Source: Meconema thalassinum
Taxonomy: Eukaryota > Arthropoda > Insecta > Orthoptera > Tettigoniidae
NCBI GenBank assembly: GCA_946902985.2
Contig: OX336390.1
Span: forward strand, 527,700,861 to 527,764,860
DNA: 64,000 bases
Reading direction: 5' to 3'
Positions 1 through 10,788 of the stretch are shown here, one piece after another. How positions within the stretch are numbered: position 1 is the stretch's first letter; each line of letters opens with the position of its first letter. Position numbers and translations under genes: made by a program. The notes below the pieces were generated by a model. The model made no database searches. It was given only the letters and a program-made list of their open reading frames with translations, and was not told the DNA's origin.

Positions 1-112
1 TAGTGTTGTAAAATACCCAGGTATTTATAAACCGGGGTAAATACCCAGGGTATATATCCGGGTGAATACCCAATTTGTGTAAATACCCGGGTATTATAGA
101 TTTTTCATTAAA
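1..112 (+). repeat. Left terminal AATACCC-rich repeat
   Basis: At least four AAATACCC/GAATACCC motifs and their complements occur in about 100 bp, several arranged as short palindromes around CCCGGG. The same motif cluster recurs inverted at 7218-7329. Confidence 0.6.
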
Positions 113-1189
113 AATCCTGTGTCGTGGTAAGTTGAACCTTAAAAAGGTACCGGTATGCAAACTATTCTACATTAACTTTTTAGAAATGTAGCATTAGATA
201 GTTAATAAAATTAAATTTAATTAGAATTGGGACTTAAAAACAGAATTAGAATTGGGAATTAGATCAGGAGATAAAATTCAATAGTTATAACCTGAAAAAC
301 TCAGGGTTAGAATTGAACTAGGCTTTTCTGCAAACATTGAGATAAAAGTTGGGGGAAATTTATTCAGAGCATTGGCCAAGTTCTACAAAAGGTGTAATGT
401 ACAGTTTTTCAGAACAGTTTCTAAAATCATCTCTACTTAGTTTTATACTAAGTCCCCGATTCTTGGATGTCACGGGTAATCTCGAGAACCTCTGGATAGA
501 TTTTGATGCGGTTTTCACAATTCTGTATAGGATATCTCGAGGATGATTTCTGTAGAAAATAATTTATTTATGATCAAAGGAAGCAGAGCAGTAACTATTT
601 CAGTGAAAAAATAAACAACAAAAAACTGGCGTCCGAGCGCTTTTTAAGTTTATTTTGGGCAAACCGTTAAACATATCTAAATACTATGAGTGTAAGAATT
701 GTTCAGCATGAAAAGTTCTACATAAAATCCAGGAGAGCATATCTCTATCTTCAATACATCGCCCACTATACGTATTTTTACGTTTTCATTTCTTCCAACT
801 ATGTCCATTCTAATATTGAGGCGACAGTTTACGAGCTAGCTAAGGGCGAGTCTTATCACCCCTGTTACAGCCTAACTAGCGGGTGAACCTATTACCCCAG
901 ATACAGCCAGCAGCAAACCGTCGAGTTTTGTTAAGACTTCAGAGAAGGCTGGTTGTGTTTGGAGTTTCCCTGGAAGTTCAACTCTGTTTTTCTTCATTTC
1001 GCCTGTGAACTTTCCGTTCCGCAAAATACACAGTCAATTTAAGATTGGACGGAAGGGGGATTTGTGTTTCATGCACCTCGCCATTCTTAAATTACGTCTG
1101 ACAAGAATTCGTTATAATTAATAGTCCAGTCGGTGATGTTAAGCCATCATGCCGAGATTTAAAACGGATATAGGTCATAGTCCATTGAC
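113..1189. other. Non-coding stretch, no gene seen
   Basis: AT-rich DNA. Near 218-300 the phrase TTAGAATTGGGA recurs in slightly varied form, a short degenerate tandem repeat. Short open frames here have no recognisable domain. Confidence 0.5.
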
Positions 1190-1295
1190 ATGCAAAAAAA
1201 AAAGTGGTTATCACGTAACAATGAAACAGAGCAACAAATAATTTCTAGATTGTCACAAGAGAAAGAAAGACTTCGTTCTCGGCACCTTCAAACCG

Positions 1296-2667
1296 TTGCT
1301 CAAGAAGAACACCGTCAGAACCACGATCAGAAACGAGCTTATAACACTAAGAAGGAAGGAAAGATATTTTTTTCTCGATGCCCCTGTAGGCACAGGCAAA
1401 ACGTTCTTGATTTATGTGTTGCTCGCTAAAGTGAGGTCTGGTGGTAATATTGCTTTTGCCGTCGCATCATCTGTAATTGCAGCCACTCTTTTGGAAGGAG
1501 GAAGAACAGCACATGCAACATTTAAACTTCCTTTGAAAGTCAGCTGTAATGATGGAAGCGTATTTAATATTTCAAAACAAAGTAACACTGTCAGTTTAAT
1601 CAAAAATTGTTCTTTAGTTGTATGGGATGAGGCTACAATGTCGAACAAAACTTCCATTGAAGCTGTAGACAGGACCCTGCGTGATCTAAGGAATCAGAAC
1701 ACACCTATGGGTGGCTGCACAGTTTTGTTCGCCGGAGATTTTCGTCAAATCTTACCAGTTGTTCCCAGAGGAATGAGAGCCGACGAAGTGAACGCTTCAT
1801 CAAAAATATCTTACATCTGGCCAGATATAACAAATTGGCACTCAAAACTAACATGAGAGTAGGCTACCATTATCTTCAGAAGATAATAGTTTGTTTGCTA
1901 ATTTGTTACTTAGAGTCGGAAATGGAGATTTACCGGTCATTGACGGGAAAATTACCCTCAGTGACGATTTCTGTGCTTTAGTAAGCAGTATTCAAGAATT
2001 GATTGATAGCGTTTATCCTCAAATCCATGGCCTATCTAACAAGTCTCATTCATGGTTTAAAGAAAGAGCAATATTATCGCCGACAAACGAACAAGTTGTG
2101 AAAACGAATGACTTAGTGTTCTCCAAATTCACTGCCCAGGCTCTTAGTATATTACTCAGTAGGCTAGACGCAGTAGTCGATAGTGAAGAAGCTGTTCATT
2201 AACCTACAGAATTACTAAATTCTTTTTTTCCTTCTGGCTTGCCACCACACAAGCTTATTTTAAAAGTAGGAGTGCCTATTATATTGCTACGTAATTTATA
2301 ACCACCAAAGTTATGCAATGGGACACGATTGGTAGTGAAAACTTTGAAAAACTGTTTCATTGAATCAACTATCTTAACTAGCTGTGGTACAGGAGAAACG
2401 GTCTTAGTACCCAGAATTCCTATGATTCCTTCAGATTTGCCTTATCGTTTCAAACGAGTACAATTTCCAGCAAGAGTCTGCTTTGGCATGACTACAAACA
2501 AAGCACAGGATCAGACCCTTAGCGTGACTGGAGTTGATCTTAATGGAGAATGTTTTTCTCATGGACAGCTTTACGTGGCTCTATCGCTTGTTACATCGAA
2601 CCGAAATCTTTTCGTGTTCACTGCTGGAGGGAAAACGACTAATGTTGTATACAAGGATATCTTATAA
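1296..2667 (+). pseudogene. Decayed Helitron-type Pif1-like helicase (C-terminal part)
   Basis: Three successive reading frames together match the helicase end of a Helitron Rep-helicase protein, the enzyme that unwinds DNA for rolling-circle transposition. The first block (1296-1856) carries a Walker A motif (APVGTGKT), a Walker B motif (VVWDEATM) and motif III (LFAGDFRQILPV). After a frame change near 1853-1891 the second block (1891-2202) continues with the ATLLLRVGNGDLP-like and LSPTNE segments seen in this family. A stop at 2200-2202 is followed in the same frame by [11 protein letters not shown], another stop, and NGTRL. The last block (to 2667) has the motif V/VI region (TTNKAQDQTLS, then GQLYVALSLV). 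The Rep nuclease domain is not seen. Two or more frameshifts and at least two stops mean it is inactive. The family call is firm; the element boundaries are unknown. Confidence 0.85.
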
Positions 2668-3179
2668 GACCTGCGTTTGAAGTAGCCTATCACCTTGTAT
2701 TCATAACTGTTCCCGGGCGAAGCAGGGGTGGGTTGCTAGTTCATATATAAAATAAATAATCAAATAACCAAAAAGGCTAGTAAATAGAAAATCAAACAAA
2801 GAATAGAAAATGGGAGGGAAGTACAGTGTCAGTTTGAATTCTGGGTAGGATGAGCTAAGCAGTGTGTGCTTGCTGGCATACAGTACATCTTCACCCATTA
2901 TAGAGCCCACATACTACTGACATGCATTTGTGTTATTTAGAGTATGCTTTAAAAAATTAATATTTCTTTAATATTTAAATTTGAGTGAAAAATAACTTAA
3001 AAGCACTTTTACTAAGCTTTTTTATTTATGTCCTTTCTATTGAATATATTTTATTACCTTTTGAGTTTTTGCATACACTTTCAATTAATATACAAATAGC
3101 CTACTCTTATTACTACAAAAGTAACTTTTCCTTCCTACATCTTTGTAGCTCATTTCCAGTATCGTAATAAAACTCGACC
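2668..3179. other. AT-rich non-coding stretch
   Basis: Flank between the helicase remnant and the SINE. No domain-bearing frame, RNA gene or clear repeat seen. Confidence 0.5.
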
Positions 3180-3197
3180 TTCTCAATATCTTGGTAT

Positions 3198-3559
3198 GTA
3201 TGTCTACCCCTTATTATTCCCGTTTTTCCAACGGGGTCGGGGATGAGATGCGATGAGTCTTTGTGGCGATGGATTTTACGGCCGGATGCCCTTCCTGACG
3301 CCAACCTCATGAGAGGGGTTAATGAGAGATGAAATGAATGATGGTGAATGAAACTGGGCAAGGATGTGGAAGGAAGCGGCCGTGGCCTTTCAGAAGGTAC
3401 TGTCCCAGCATTTGCCTGGTGTTGAAAATGGGAAACCACGGAAAACCATTTCAAGGACAGCCGACGGTGGGGCTCGAACCCACGCGTCTACCGAGTTAGC
3501 AGAGAGCTTGGCCCCATGACCTAACACTGCGCTTTAGCCAGCGTAGCCACTACTGTCGG
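3198..3559 (-). mobile_element. tRNA-derived SINE, family 1, full length with 18-bp TSD
   Basis: Read on the minus strand the element begins ACCGACAGTAGTGGCTACG, has a tRNA-like head with a pol III B box (GGGTTCGAGCCCC) near 3465-3480, then the body phrase CCGTGGTTTCCCATTTTC and a GC-rich stretch with GGCCACGGCCGC. It is flanked by direct repeats TTCTCAATATCTTGGTAT at 3180-3197 and 3560-3577, identical over 18 bp. A second copy lies at 37172-37491. Confidence 0.9.
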
Positions 3560-3577
3560 TTCTCAATATCTTGGTAT

Positions 3578-4292
3578 TTATTAAAAATTTAAAACACAAA
3601 ACAACCAAAAGGTTTTATTCAATATTTTACTTTAGTTTAAGGAAAAAAAACAATTAAAGACAAGGTTACTGTTGGGTAGATTATTAGCTTGGGAATAACC
3701 TAACCCCCAAGGGAAGATGATGAAGAAAAAGAAGTGGGTTTCGGACTGGAGAAAAAGGATGGAAAAATAGGACGAGAGTCCAACAGAAGTTATAATTTTA
3801 ACTTTAAGTACACTCAAAGGCACCTGCCATTGCAAATCCGCTCTCCGATACCTAAAGTGGGTAGGGACCTGGGCGAAACTAACAGGAAACGCAGCTGGAA
3901 CTTGGGCTGTTCGCAAGAAAGTTGCTGTAGCGTATTCCCTCTCAAGCATAAATATGCCTACTATGGGGAAGGGTGGTGGTCTGGCAAGACAAAGAGTTAC
4001 AGATTTGTTGTGCATCTGTTCAAAGGAGTTAGTTTCTAAACAAGGAATTTGAAGAGTGCAAATAATTTGAATCAGCTTTGATATTTTAGTTTTAGAAATT
4101 GTAGAATTTCTAAAGAGCGACCAAATGCTTCCAAGAAGGATAGGAATAAAGCAATTATACCTTTGGGAATAATTTTGGTAAGTGTACCAATAGTTGCATT
4201 TAGAAATGACTAAGCTTTTACCCAGCAAGGCGCCGACTAAAAGTTTAGACAATGAGAAACACTTATATTTTGAGAGAAAAAAAAAAAAACAT
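3578..4292. other. Unrecognised sequence with overlapping open frames on both strands
   Basis: A 206-codon minus-strand frame (3632-4252) and a 101-codon plus-strand frame (3734-4039) overlap. The minus one is rich in Phe, Ile, Leu and Ser and has no motif I know. Antisense overlap and lack of a family suggest chance open frames. No gene is called. Confidence 0.4.
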
Positions 4293-4308
4293 AAGTGTTA
4301 GAGAGAAT

Positions 4309-4644
4309 AAGCCTCCGTGGCTTAGGCGGCAGCACGCCGGCCTCTCACCGCTGAGTCCGTGGTTCAAATCCCGGTCACTCCATGTGAGATCTGTGCTGGA
4401 CAAAACGGAGGCAGACAGGTTTTTCTCCGGGTACTCCGGTTTTCCCTGTCAAAATTTCATTCCAGCAACACTCTCCACCATCATTTCATTTCATTTGTCA
4501 TTCATTTAATCATTGCCCCAGAGGAGTGCGTCAGGCCTCGGCAGCCGGCACAGTTCATATCCTCGCCGCTTAGATGGGGGCTTCATTCATTCCATTCCTG
4601 ACCCGGTCGGAGACTGGAAGCAGGCTGTGGATTTTCATTCATTC
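4309..4644 (+). mobile_element. tRNA-derived SINE, family 2, full length with 16-bp TSD
   Basis: Starts GCCTCCGTGGCTTAGGCGGC, a tRNA-like head with an A box (TGGCTTAGGCGG) and a B box (GGTTCAAATCCC). The body has the phrases GAGATCTGTGCTGGACAAA and TCTCCGGGTACTCCGG, and the 3' end is ATTCATTCA-rich. Direct repeats AAGTGTTAGAGAGAAT at 4293-4308 and 4645-4660 are exact. The body resembles a SINE I remember from orthopteran genomes, which is an inference from memory. Confidence 0.9.
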
Positions 4645-4660
4645 AAGTGTTAGAGAGAAT

Positions 4661-7217
4661 CTCCACAAGCAGGAAGCTGGCGTAGCGAGCTATGCTTGCC
4701 TTACTGGCCAGTTAGAATTAGCTATTAAAGCTAAGAGAGACTTTACTGAGTTAATAACTAAGAGTTCTTGCTCAAATGCAACAAGTGGTGAAAACCCAAT
4801 CAATAGATTTATTTTTATTAAATAGGAAGAGTCAAGGAAGACAGGATCTTGCCTAACCGTTATGTTAGAGAAATGATAAAGCAAAAAACAAATCTTTAAT
4901 TTATTTAACAATGTAAAAGGAAGTAGTTTTTGTAACAAATATATAATTTTGATTTTTATAAACAATTAGGGTCGCAGACCTCCGAAAACATCTAAAGCTT
5001 GCGCCAGGCAATTGATAAATCTTTTGGTTTTAAACCTTTTATATGCTTTAAAATCTTCGTAAGATTTTGAAATGGCTGAGATGAATAAATGAAAAATTTA
5101 AAGATAACTGACGTAATTAAAGTTAAACAATAAGTCAAGTACAAGGTGTGTATTTTAAAGATTTCTGGATAAGTATCTTAGAAATAATAACAACTTCGAA
5201 AGTAACAACAACAAAAACAGGAAGAAATGAAATAGAAGTTTCTATAACTTCTTGTATTGATACAGAAATACTTGGGTAGATTATACATAGGAGATTATAC
5301 AAATAGGGCAGGTCACTTATTGTGAAACCTGAAGAGAACAATTGAAAGGAAGTTTCTAGAACTCCTATGTTTAAGTAGGGATCACGAGAAAAATGGGGCA
5401 AGTTTCCCTTTCGAGCATGAAATATGTATGTGGGGCTTGCCCTTTTTCACTAGGCCTTCCATACTTCGTGTACGGTTTATGGTAAATAAATAATAATAAT
5501 AATAATAATAATAAAAACTCTAGAGATAACTCACTTGAGTTGAAAGAATTGGATTCCCTCATTAAAAGGGAGAAACAATATAATTTAAGGCGTGTACTAG
5601 ACACGACGTTTTACAGACATTAATTCGTTATACATGGAGCAAATAAGGGAGGGCACTTATGTAGAGTGACACCTCGTTGAAAAAAGACCTAAAGTAACAA
5701 TTTTATTATTTTAGTTTGTTAGTAAAGGGTTTGGGAAAGATCAAATGGGATTGTGGAAAAGTGTTCATAGCCGTATTTATTGTACTCGGACGAGCGCGAC
5801 GCGGATGAAAAGTTGAACAGGCACTGTTTTCACTATAGTCAGTTGATATAGTTGAAAAGTTCACTGTAGTATCACAAAAAGTTGATGGCAAAGAAAGTTA
5901 TTGCAATGGTGGAAAATAACTAGTTACACTAGATTTGCTAGAGTCTATTGCTTGAAAAACTTGTAGGTTATAGTTGAATGCACCTGAAAAATCCCAACGG
6001 AGGAAGAAAAATTAGATATTGATTCGCAGTTCATAAGGAAGATTCTTTAGTTTGAAAAAGTATTCCCATATGTGAGTGGAAAATACATGACAGTATAACT
6101 GGTAGATAGAGTGTAGGTTATGGAAGGTTCCAGAGCAATGACGACTTGTTTAAATTAGGTTAGGTAGAGACTCCCTCGGCGGAAAACTAGATTATATAGA
6201 CAGTGGGTATTTTGGAAATGTCCCTCGATGTGAGATAGCTTCTCAGAAAATCGTTCATATTGAAAGTTAGACTTGATAGTTTGAGTTTGATCAAGATGAT
6301 CTCTTGAAAGCAGTTAATATCAAATAGCAACTTTCACTGTCTATAAAATCCAAATAAAAGCATTGAGCCTTTTAAAAGCGATGAGAATGAGGTTAAAACA
6401 TGAAGTCGGTACTCATCTTTGCGTCATGAAGAAGGCGATGTTGCTGTCGACGGTTGGTTCTAAAATTCTAACATGGCGTCGAATTTAAAAGTTTGCCTCT
6501 TGAGTGGAGGAGGCGAGCTTTAGTTAAGCTCTAACGGACTGGTTTGACTTCTGACGTACAATTGAGACGCGCTCAAAGGAGCGCGGAGGGACCAGGGAAG
6601 GGAAAAAGAGTGGGGGTGGGAGACAAAAGGAATACATATAAGAATAGCCAACTTTACAGTTATAAAAATCTTCTTGATGAAATGGTCTTCAAAGAGATGA
6701 TAGTAGGAGTCACTAGCGCAGCTTGGAGGGTGAAAAAGTAGACGAAGTTCTCTTGATCACGGAGATGATAGCTGGCGATGGCGACGAGATCTGGTAGCTA
6801 GATTGATAAGGAAGTCCTCTTGTACAGGGAAGAATTGAGGAACTTCAGAGATTCGCTGCTAGATGACGCTAGGTGGGTCATGGATGATATATATCTAGAA
6901 CAGACTTACAGGTAATATGAGAGACATATACCAAAAAGAGAAATCAGGAGATCACTGTTGGTGTTTGAGAAAAAAGGAAGGGATGAACTAAAGCAAAGAG
7001 AAGCAAAACCTTACTCTGTCTTACCGTGTATTCCTAAGAATACACCAACAGTGTCAAAACTTAGCATATGCATACCCAAAAATACCTGGACATTTTTTTT
7101 TAAGGATCAATATTGTTTCTGATTTCAATTTAAGGCATCAGATACCTTACCTGTGTTTCAGTCCTTGTTTGTCGAACACTTCATTAACACATCAAAAAGT
7201 GTTGTACAAAGCTCAGA
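4661..7217. other. Long AT-rich non-coding stretch
   Basis: About 2.5 kb without a recognisable gene. It contains one (AAT)n microsatellite (5485-5514). No transposase or reverse-transcriptase motif is visible in six frames. Confidence 0.5.
5485..5514. repeat. (AAT)n microsatellite
   Basis: About nine uninterrupted AAT units. Confidence 0.95.
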
Positions 7218-7329
7218 AACTGAAAATACCCTCATTTTGGGTATTTAAAAGACCACTGGGTAAATACCCGGGTAAATACCCAATTTATATTTACCTTCCC
7301 ACTGGGTATTTACCCGTCCCACATCACTA
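7218..7329 (-). repeat. Right terminal AATACCC-rich repeat
   Basis: GGGTATTT and AAATACCC motifs recur, including GGGTAAATACCCGGGTAAAT near 7258-7278. It mirrors the left terminus at 1-112 in inverted orientation and ends CATCACTA. Confidence 0.6.
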
Positions 7330-7346
7330 GACATGGCAAAGGGACG

Positions 7347-7427
7347 AGTAGCCGTAAAGCCATGGTCCAAGTGCGTAGAAGGTAGCGGACTTGTGTTTGG
7401 GAGGTGGGTTCGAATCCCACCACTACT
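7347..7427 (+). repeat. tRNA-like sequence, probable SINE head
   Basis: A perfect T-arm (GTGGG, loop TTCGAAT, CCCAC; 7404-7420) ends in CACTACT, which pairs for about five bases with AGTAG at 7347. The D and anticodon arms are poor, so this is a SINE head or tRNA relic, not a working tRNA gene. It lies just outside the putative TIR ending at 7329. Confidence 0.5.
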
Positions 7428-8290
7428 AAATATTTGTATGCACATTTTAAGCTTTGGGGATCAAATAATCTACAATATGATGATGTTGATTATGATGATG
7501 ATGATAATTGTTGTACAAAGTAGGCTACATGCTCGTATGACAGTCTGATGCATTGTATAATCACTTGTCGCACACATGTTTTTGTAGAGGACTTGCTTTC
7601 GTGTCGTCATAAATATTGCTAAGTCGTTAAGGGTCAGTGTGGATTGGCTATAGACTGGGAGACTCACTGGGTAGGCTATATGGATGAGAGATATGTTCAT
7701 AGTCTCGATAAGGCCATTTTATCAAGACTCATATTTACTTTGTAAATCGATCTCCAGTTATCAATTTGCTTATATCGGACCTTTATCTTAGAGTTTGATT
7801 ATCTCCACGATGTTCAAAGAATGGTGTAGCTCTCTGAACATTATCTAGAATCTGTCGTTTTATTGGAAGGAAATGGCCTAGTATGAAAAATCATAATAAT
7901 GCTGTCGCTGTGGAAAATTGAATGTACAGTATGTCAGTAATGCCGATGGTTATCCTACCCCGGAAGGTCACCGTCGTAATGCAGAAGTAAATATAATGGT
8001 TTCCTCCTACACAGATGGTCTAGGCGTGATTCCCTGCTTTGCCATCAAGAATTTAAAATCCTATTGTGAGGATTAGCATGGGGTCCTCGCAGCCTCGTTA
8101 GGACAACACTGGGAAGTCAGTCGAAACCCACTTAAGGCCATCCACAATTTGCATTATCCCCTACTGTCCAGGCTAAGGATACTGAAGTCCACGTTCGCCT
8201 TCGTCTCAATCCTACTTTCAGTTATAAGTAAAAAGAGACTGATAGTCAGTCTGAAAGACTGGACTTTATATCATTTTAAATGCTAGCACC
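7428..8290. other. Non-coding stretch
   Basis: Contains an imperfect (GAT)n tract near 7479-7505. No gene seen. Confidence 0.45.
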
Positions 8291-8415
8291 CGAGTACCAA
8301 GAAGGCAGTGCGAGAACAGAGTTTTAAGATTATATTTTGTTTCTTCACTGCCTACTTGATTGTTCTCGCACTGCCTTATTGAAACTCTGTTCTCGCAATG
8401 CCTTCTTGGTACTCG
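8291..8415. repeat. Inverted repeat with 34-bp arms
   Basis: Left arm 8291-8324 (starting CGAGTACCAAGAAGGCAGTG) and right arm 8382-8415 pair with one mismatch across a 57-base loop. The loop holds a further copy of the inner motif (TGTTCTCGCACTGCCTT, 8361-8377) in the right-arm orientation. Could be a short foldback element or MITE core. Confidence 0.8.
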
Positions 8416-9599
8416 GCTGCTACATCGTACTATGACGTCACACACTTCAGTGCATTCTCGGTACATTTCGTCCCGTCACCGTAACGTAACGCCAGACCTC
8501 AGCGTAACAATGAAGTCGTCAAGATCATTTAAAATGATAACATACGTGTACAGTCGCCATGATAACACTGGTTGTCGGACAGATTCCAGACACACCAAGC
8601 ACAAGGGGCTGATGGCACGAAGATGATTTATTCTCCTTGTACCTGAGACGCTTGACCAACGCTGATAAAAGTGTTAAGTTAATCTAAAGGTTTAGTTTGA
8701 CCGTAAGTGTGCACTGGTTTTTAAAGTATCTACGGTTAGGGACTATTTGGCAGGTTCAAAAACGTTTGGATCTTACGTCGTATGTGTTCAGAAGAATTAA
8801 AAAGCCCTGATGATAACTTCATTGAATTTGGTAGAACCTATGTTGCGTTAATCGTATGACAGGATAGACAAAATTCCAATTTTATGTAGAGATATAATAG
8901 TGATTCTTTTAGAATGATCGATACTTAAGTAAACCAGTATCCAAAATTAAAGCAACAAACTTAAATGTTGTTCCCTTCTGTCTATTTGATCATATAAATC
9001 GATCAGGTCATGGTAACTTGTAAACAAACTATTGTATACTGCACCCGTATTTTCCTGTCTTCTTACAACCATGGAAACGTTGACGCCATTGTCCCTATCA
9101 GCCTGCGTACGTGGTGTGAACTGCCGTATTCGTCCACCTTCATGCTCGCTGTGTAAACATTCGGCTATGGCCCAGAGAAGACTCTGCGGTGGAGGGCGAT
9201 TGGACAAATGGAAGCTGACAGTCACACACTAAAGTGGTCAAATGGCTTCTTGTGCTACGGTGTGTTGTTTTTCGGATGTGGCACCCGTTTTTAGAGTCCG
9301 AAAATGTGTCCCGAAGACTATGACAAGGATGACTCAAGAGCGCGATCCGAAAGAGAGAACCGTTATTTGAACATAAGGGCGATACTGCACGGCAACTCTT
9401 ATCTGATCTCAAAGCAGCCACTGGAACAGTATTATCGATATATAGGTAGAAAGTTTTGAAGCCATTTTCAGTGTTGCTAAATTAACAATTATTTGATAAC
9501 TTTTCAGTCAGTGAACGCGTAGTATCCAGGCAAACGGTGTACCAAAGCCTAAGAGAGACCTATAATGTCTGCGTTCGGCTGTATGTGGACCCCGGACGT
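8416..9599. other. Non-coding stretch, may include the degraded 5' part of a Tc1 element
   Basis: No frame with a clear domain. Because it precedes the Tc1 remnant it may include that element's N-terminal region beyond recognition. Confidence 0.35.
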
Positions 9600-10245
9600 A
9601 TGTGCACAGAAGACGACGCGACGTTTAGAATGGAGTTTACATGTCACCTGGACAGCCTCATGAAATGCCAATGTTCCGTTTACGGATCAGTCCCAATTCG
9701 GTCTTCAGAACGATTCACAACGTATTCGCATCTGGCGAGAACCTTTGTACACGTTCTGGACAGGGTCCAGTGTGGATGTGGATTAATAATGTGGGTAGAC
9801 ATTGTGATAACCAACCACTCTAACACCTCTCCATGAGGTTGTACGGGTAAACCGGCAGGGTTTGACGGCCGTCAGATATCGTGATGAAAACTTCGTTTGT
9901 TTGTTTCGAGGTGCCGTGGCCCCAGATTTCGTTCTGATGGACGATAACGCACGCCCTCGTAGAGTGCATCTGGTTGATGTATTCCAGCAAACTGAAGATA
10001 TTGCTTGCATTGATTGGCCTCCTCGCTCTTCCGACTTAAACCCGATGAGCACGTGTAGGATACTCTTGAAGACGAATTACATCACGTGAGACTTCACCAA
10101 GCACTCTCCAGGAGTTAAGAGGTGCTGTAATGGAAGAATGGGCATTAATACCGCAAAATGAGATTGATGACTTCATTCACAGCATGTGAAGCCGTTGTGG
10201 GGTCTGTATTATACTGCTGGTGGTGACCACCACACTCCCTGTTGA
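9600..10245 (+). pseudogene. Degenerate Tc1-like (DD34E) transposase
   Basis: Fragments in several frames spell a Tc1-family transposase, the cut-and-paste enzyme that inserts at TA. The segment 9862-10089 has the second catalytic Asp block (LMDDNARPRRVHLVDVF), then IDWPPRSSDLNP, the lead-in to the third catalytic residue. Just past this a one-base change shifts the frame; the next frame reads EHV, a stop in place of the usual Trp, then DTLEDELHHVRLHQALS. The C-terminal end (about 10110-10190) reads AVMEEWALIPQNEIDDFIHS before another stop. Upstream, 9670-9810 contains pieces like RLRISPNSVFRTIHN. Multiple indels and stops make it dead. It differs clearly in sequence from the minus-strand Tc1 copy at 10.8-11.8 kb. 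Confidence 0.85.
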
Positions 10246-10479
10246 GAAGTAACCTGTGTTCTGAATTCAGATTTAATCTGAAAAGTTTTCAATATCAACT
10301 GCCTTTTTAGAAGCTCCTTAAAATTACAAACGTTGGTGATTTGTGAGTGATGCTACATAGAGATTTTCTTTACATCAGAAATGTGGTTGTCAGAGCACCT
10401 TGTAGACATTCCACAATTTCAAATAAGTTTCCATATCGGATCATTCAGCACATTCTATTAGTAGACAAACACCTTTTAG
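10246..10479. other. Non-coding stretch downstream of the Tc1 remnant
   Basis: No gene. It may include the 3' end of the preceding Tc1 element. Confidence 0.4.
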
Positions 10480-10519
10480 GTAGATTTCAATAGAAAGGCT
10501 ACCTATTCCAATGGGTACC

Positions 10520-10641
10520 ATGTTTCAACTTCCGGAAAATTTCGACATATCTTCGCGATTCACATCCCCCAGACCCTAAAACCACAGTCTGGGGGAAGTG
10601 AAACGCGAAGATATGTCGAAATTTTCCGGAAGTTGAAACAT
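10520..10641. repeat. Long hairpin (55-bp arms) of a foldback-like repeat
   Basis: Arms 10520-10574 and 10587-10641 are inverted copies with about three mismatches around a 12-base loop. The outer 38 bases of the arms match perfectly (core TTCCGGAAAATTTCGACATA). The left arm with its flank (from about 10480) recurs inverted at 15139-15220, and the flank again at 19639-19700, so this is the end of a dispersed family. Confidence 0.85.
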
Positions 10642-10788
10642 ATATATATACACAGTACTGTTTGTAGAAAGTGAAACACCAAGAACAAGAGATGTGACCA
10701 CATTGCGTTTTATACCACAGATTAGGGACATCACAATACATTACTGATTAGGAGGACAGTCCGTTACATGCACTTCGACGTTCAATCT

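Larger units (their letters stand above)
1..7329. mobile_element. Putative hAT-like TIR-bracketed element, non-autonomous, with nested insertions
   Basis: The window opens with TAGTGTTGTAAAATACCC, and the reverse complement of the sequence ending at 7329 begins TAGTGATGTGGGACGGG followed by TAAATACCC. Both ends are then packed with AATACCC/GGGTATT motifs. TAGTG-type ends with subterminal repeats fit hAT transposons. The right flank GACATGGC would be the 8-bp target duplication, but the left flank lies outside the window, so this cannot be tested. No hAT transposase is visible inside. The interval holds a decayed Helitron helicase and two SINEs with their own TSDs. The ends could instead belong to two unrelated copies of one family. 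Confidence 0.35.

Noticed and set aside
3632..4252. 206-codon minus-strand open frame
   Set aside because: No family motif, biased AT-rich composition, and an overlapping frame on the other strand. Not called as a gene.
4309..4400. Functional tRNA gene
   Set aside because: A and B boxes belong to a SINE with flanking TSDs; the fold lacks a proper acceptor stem.
7347..7427. True tRNA gene
   Set aside because: Only the T arm is good; D and anticodon arms do not pair well and the acceptor has mismatches.
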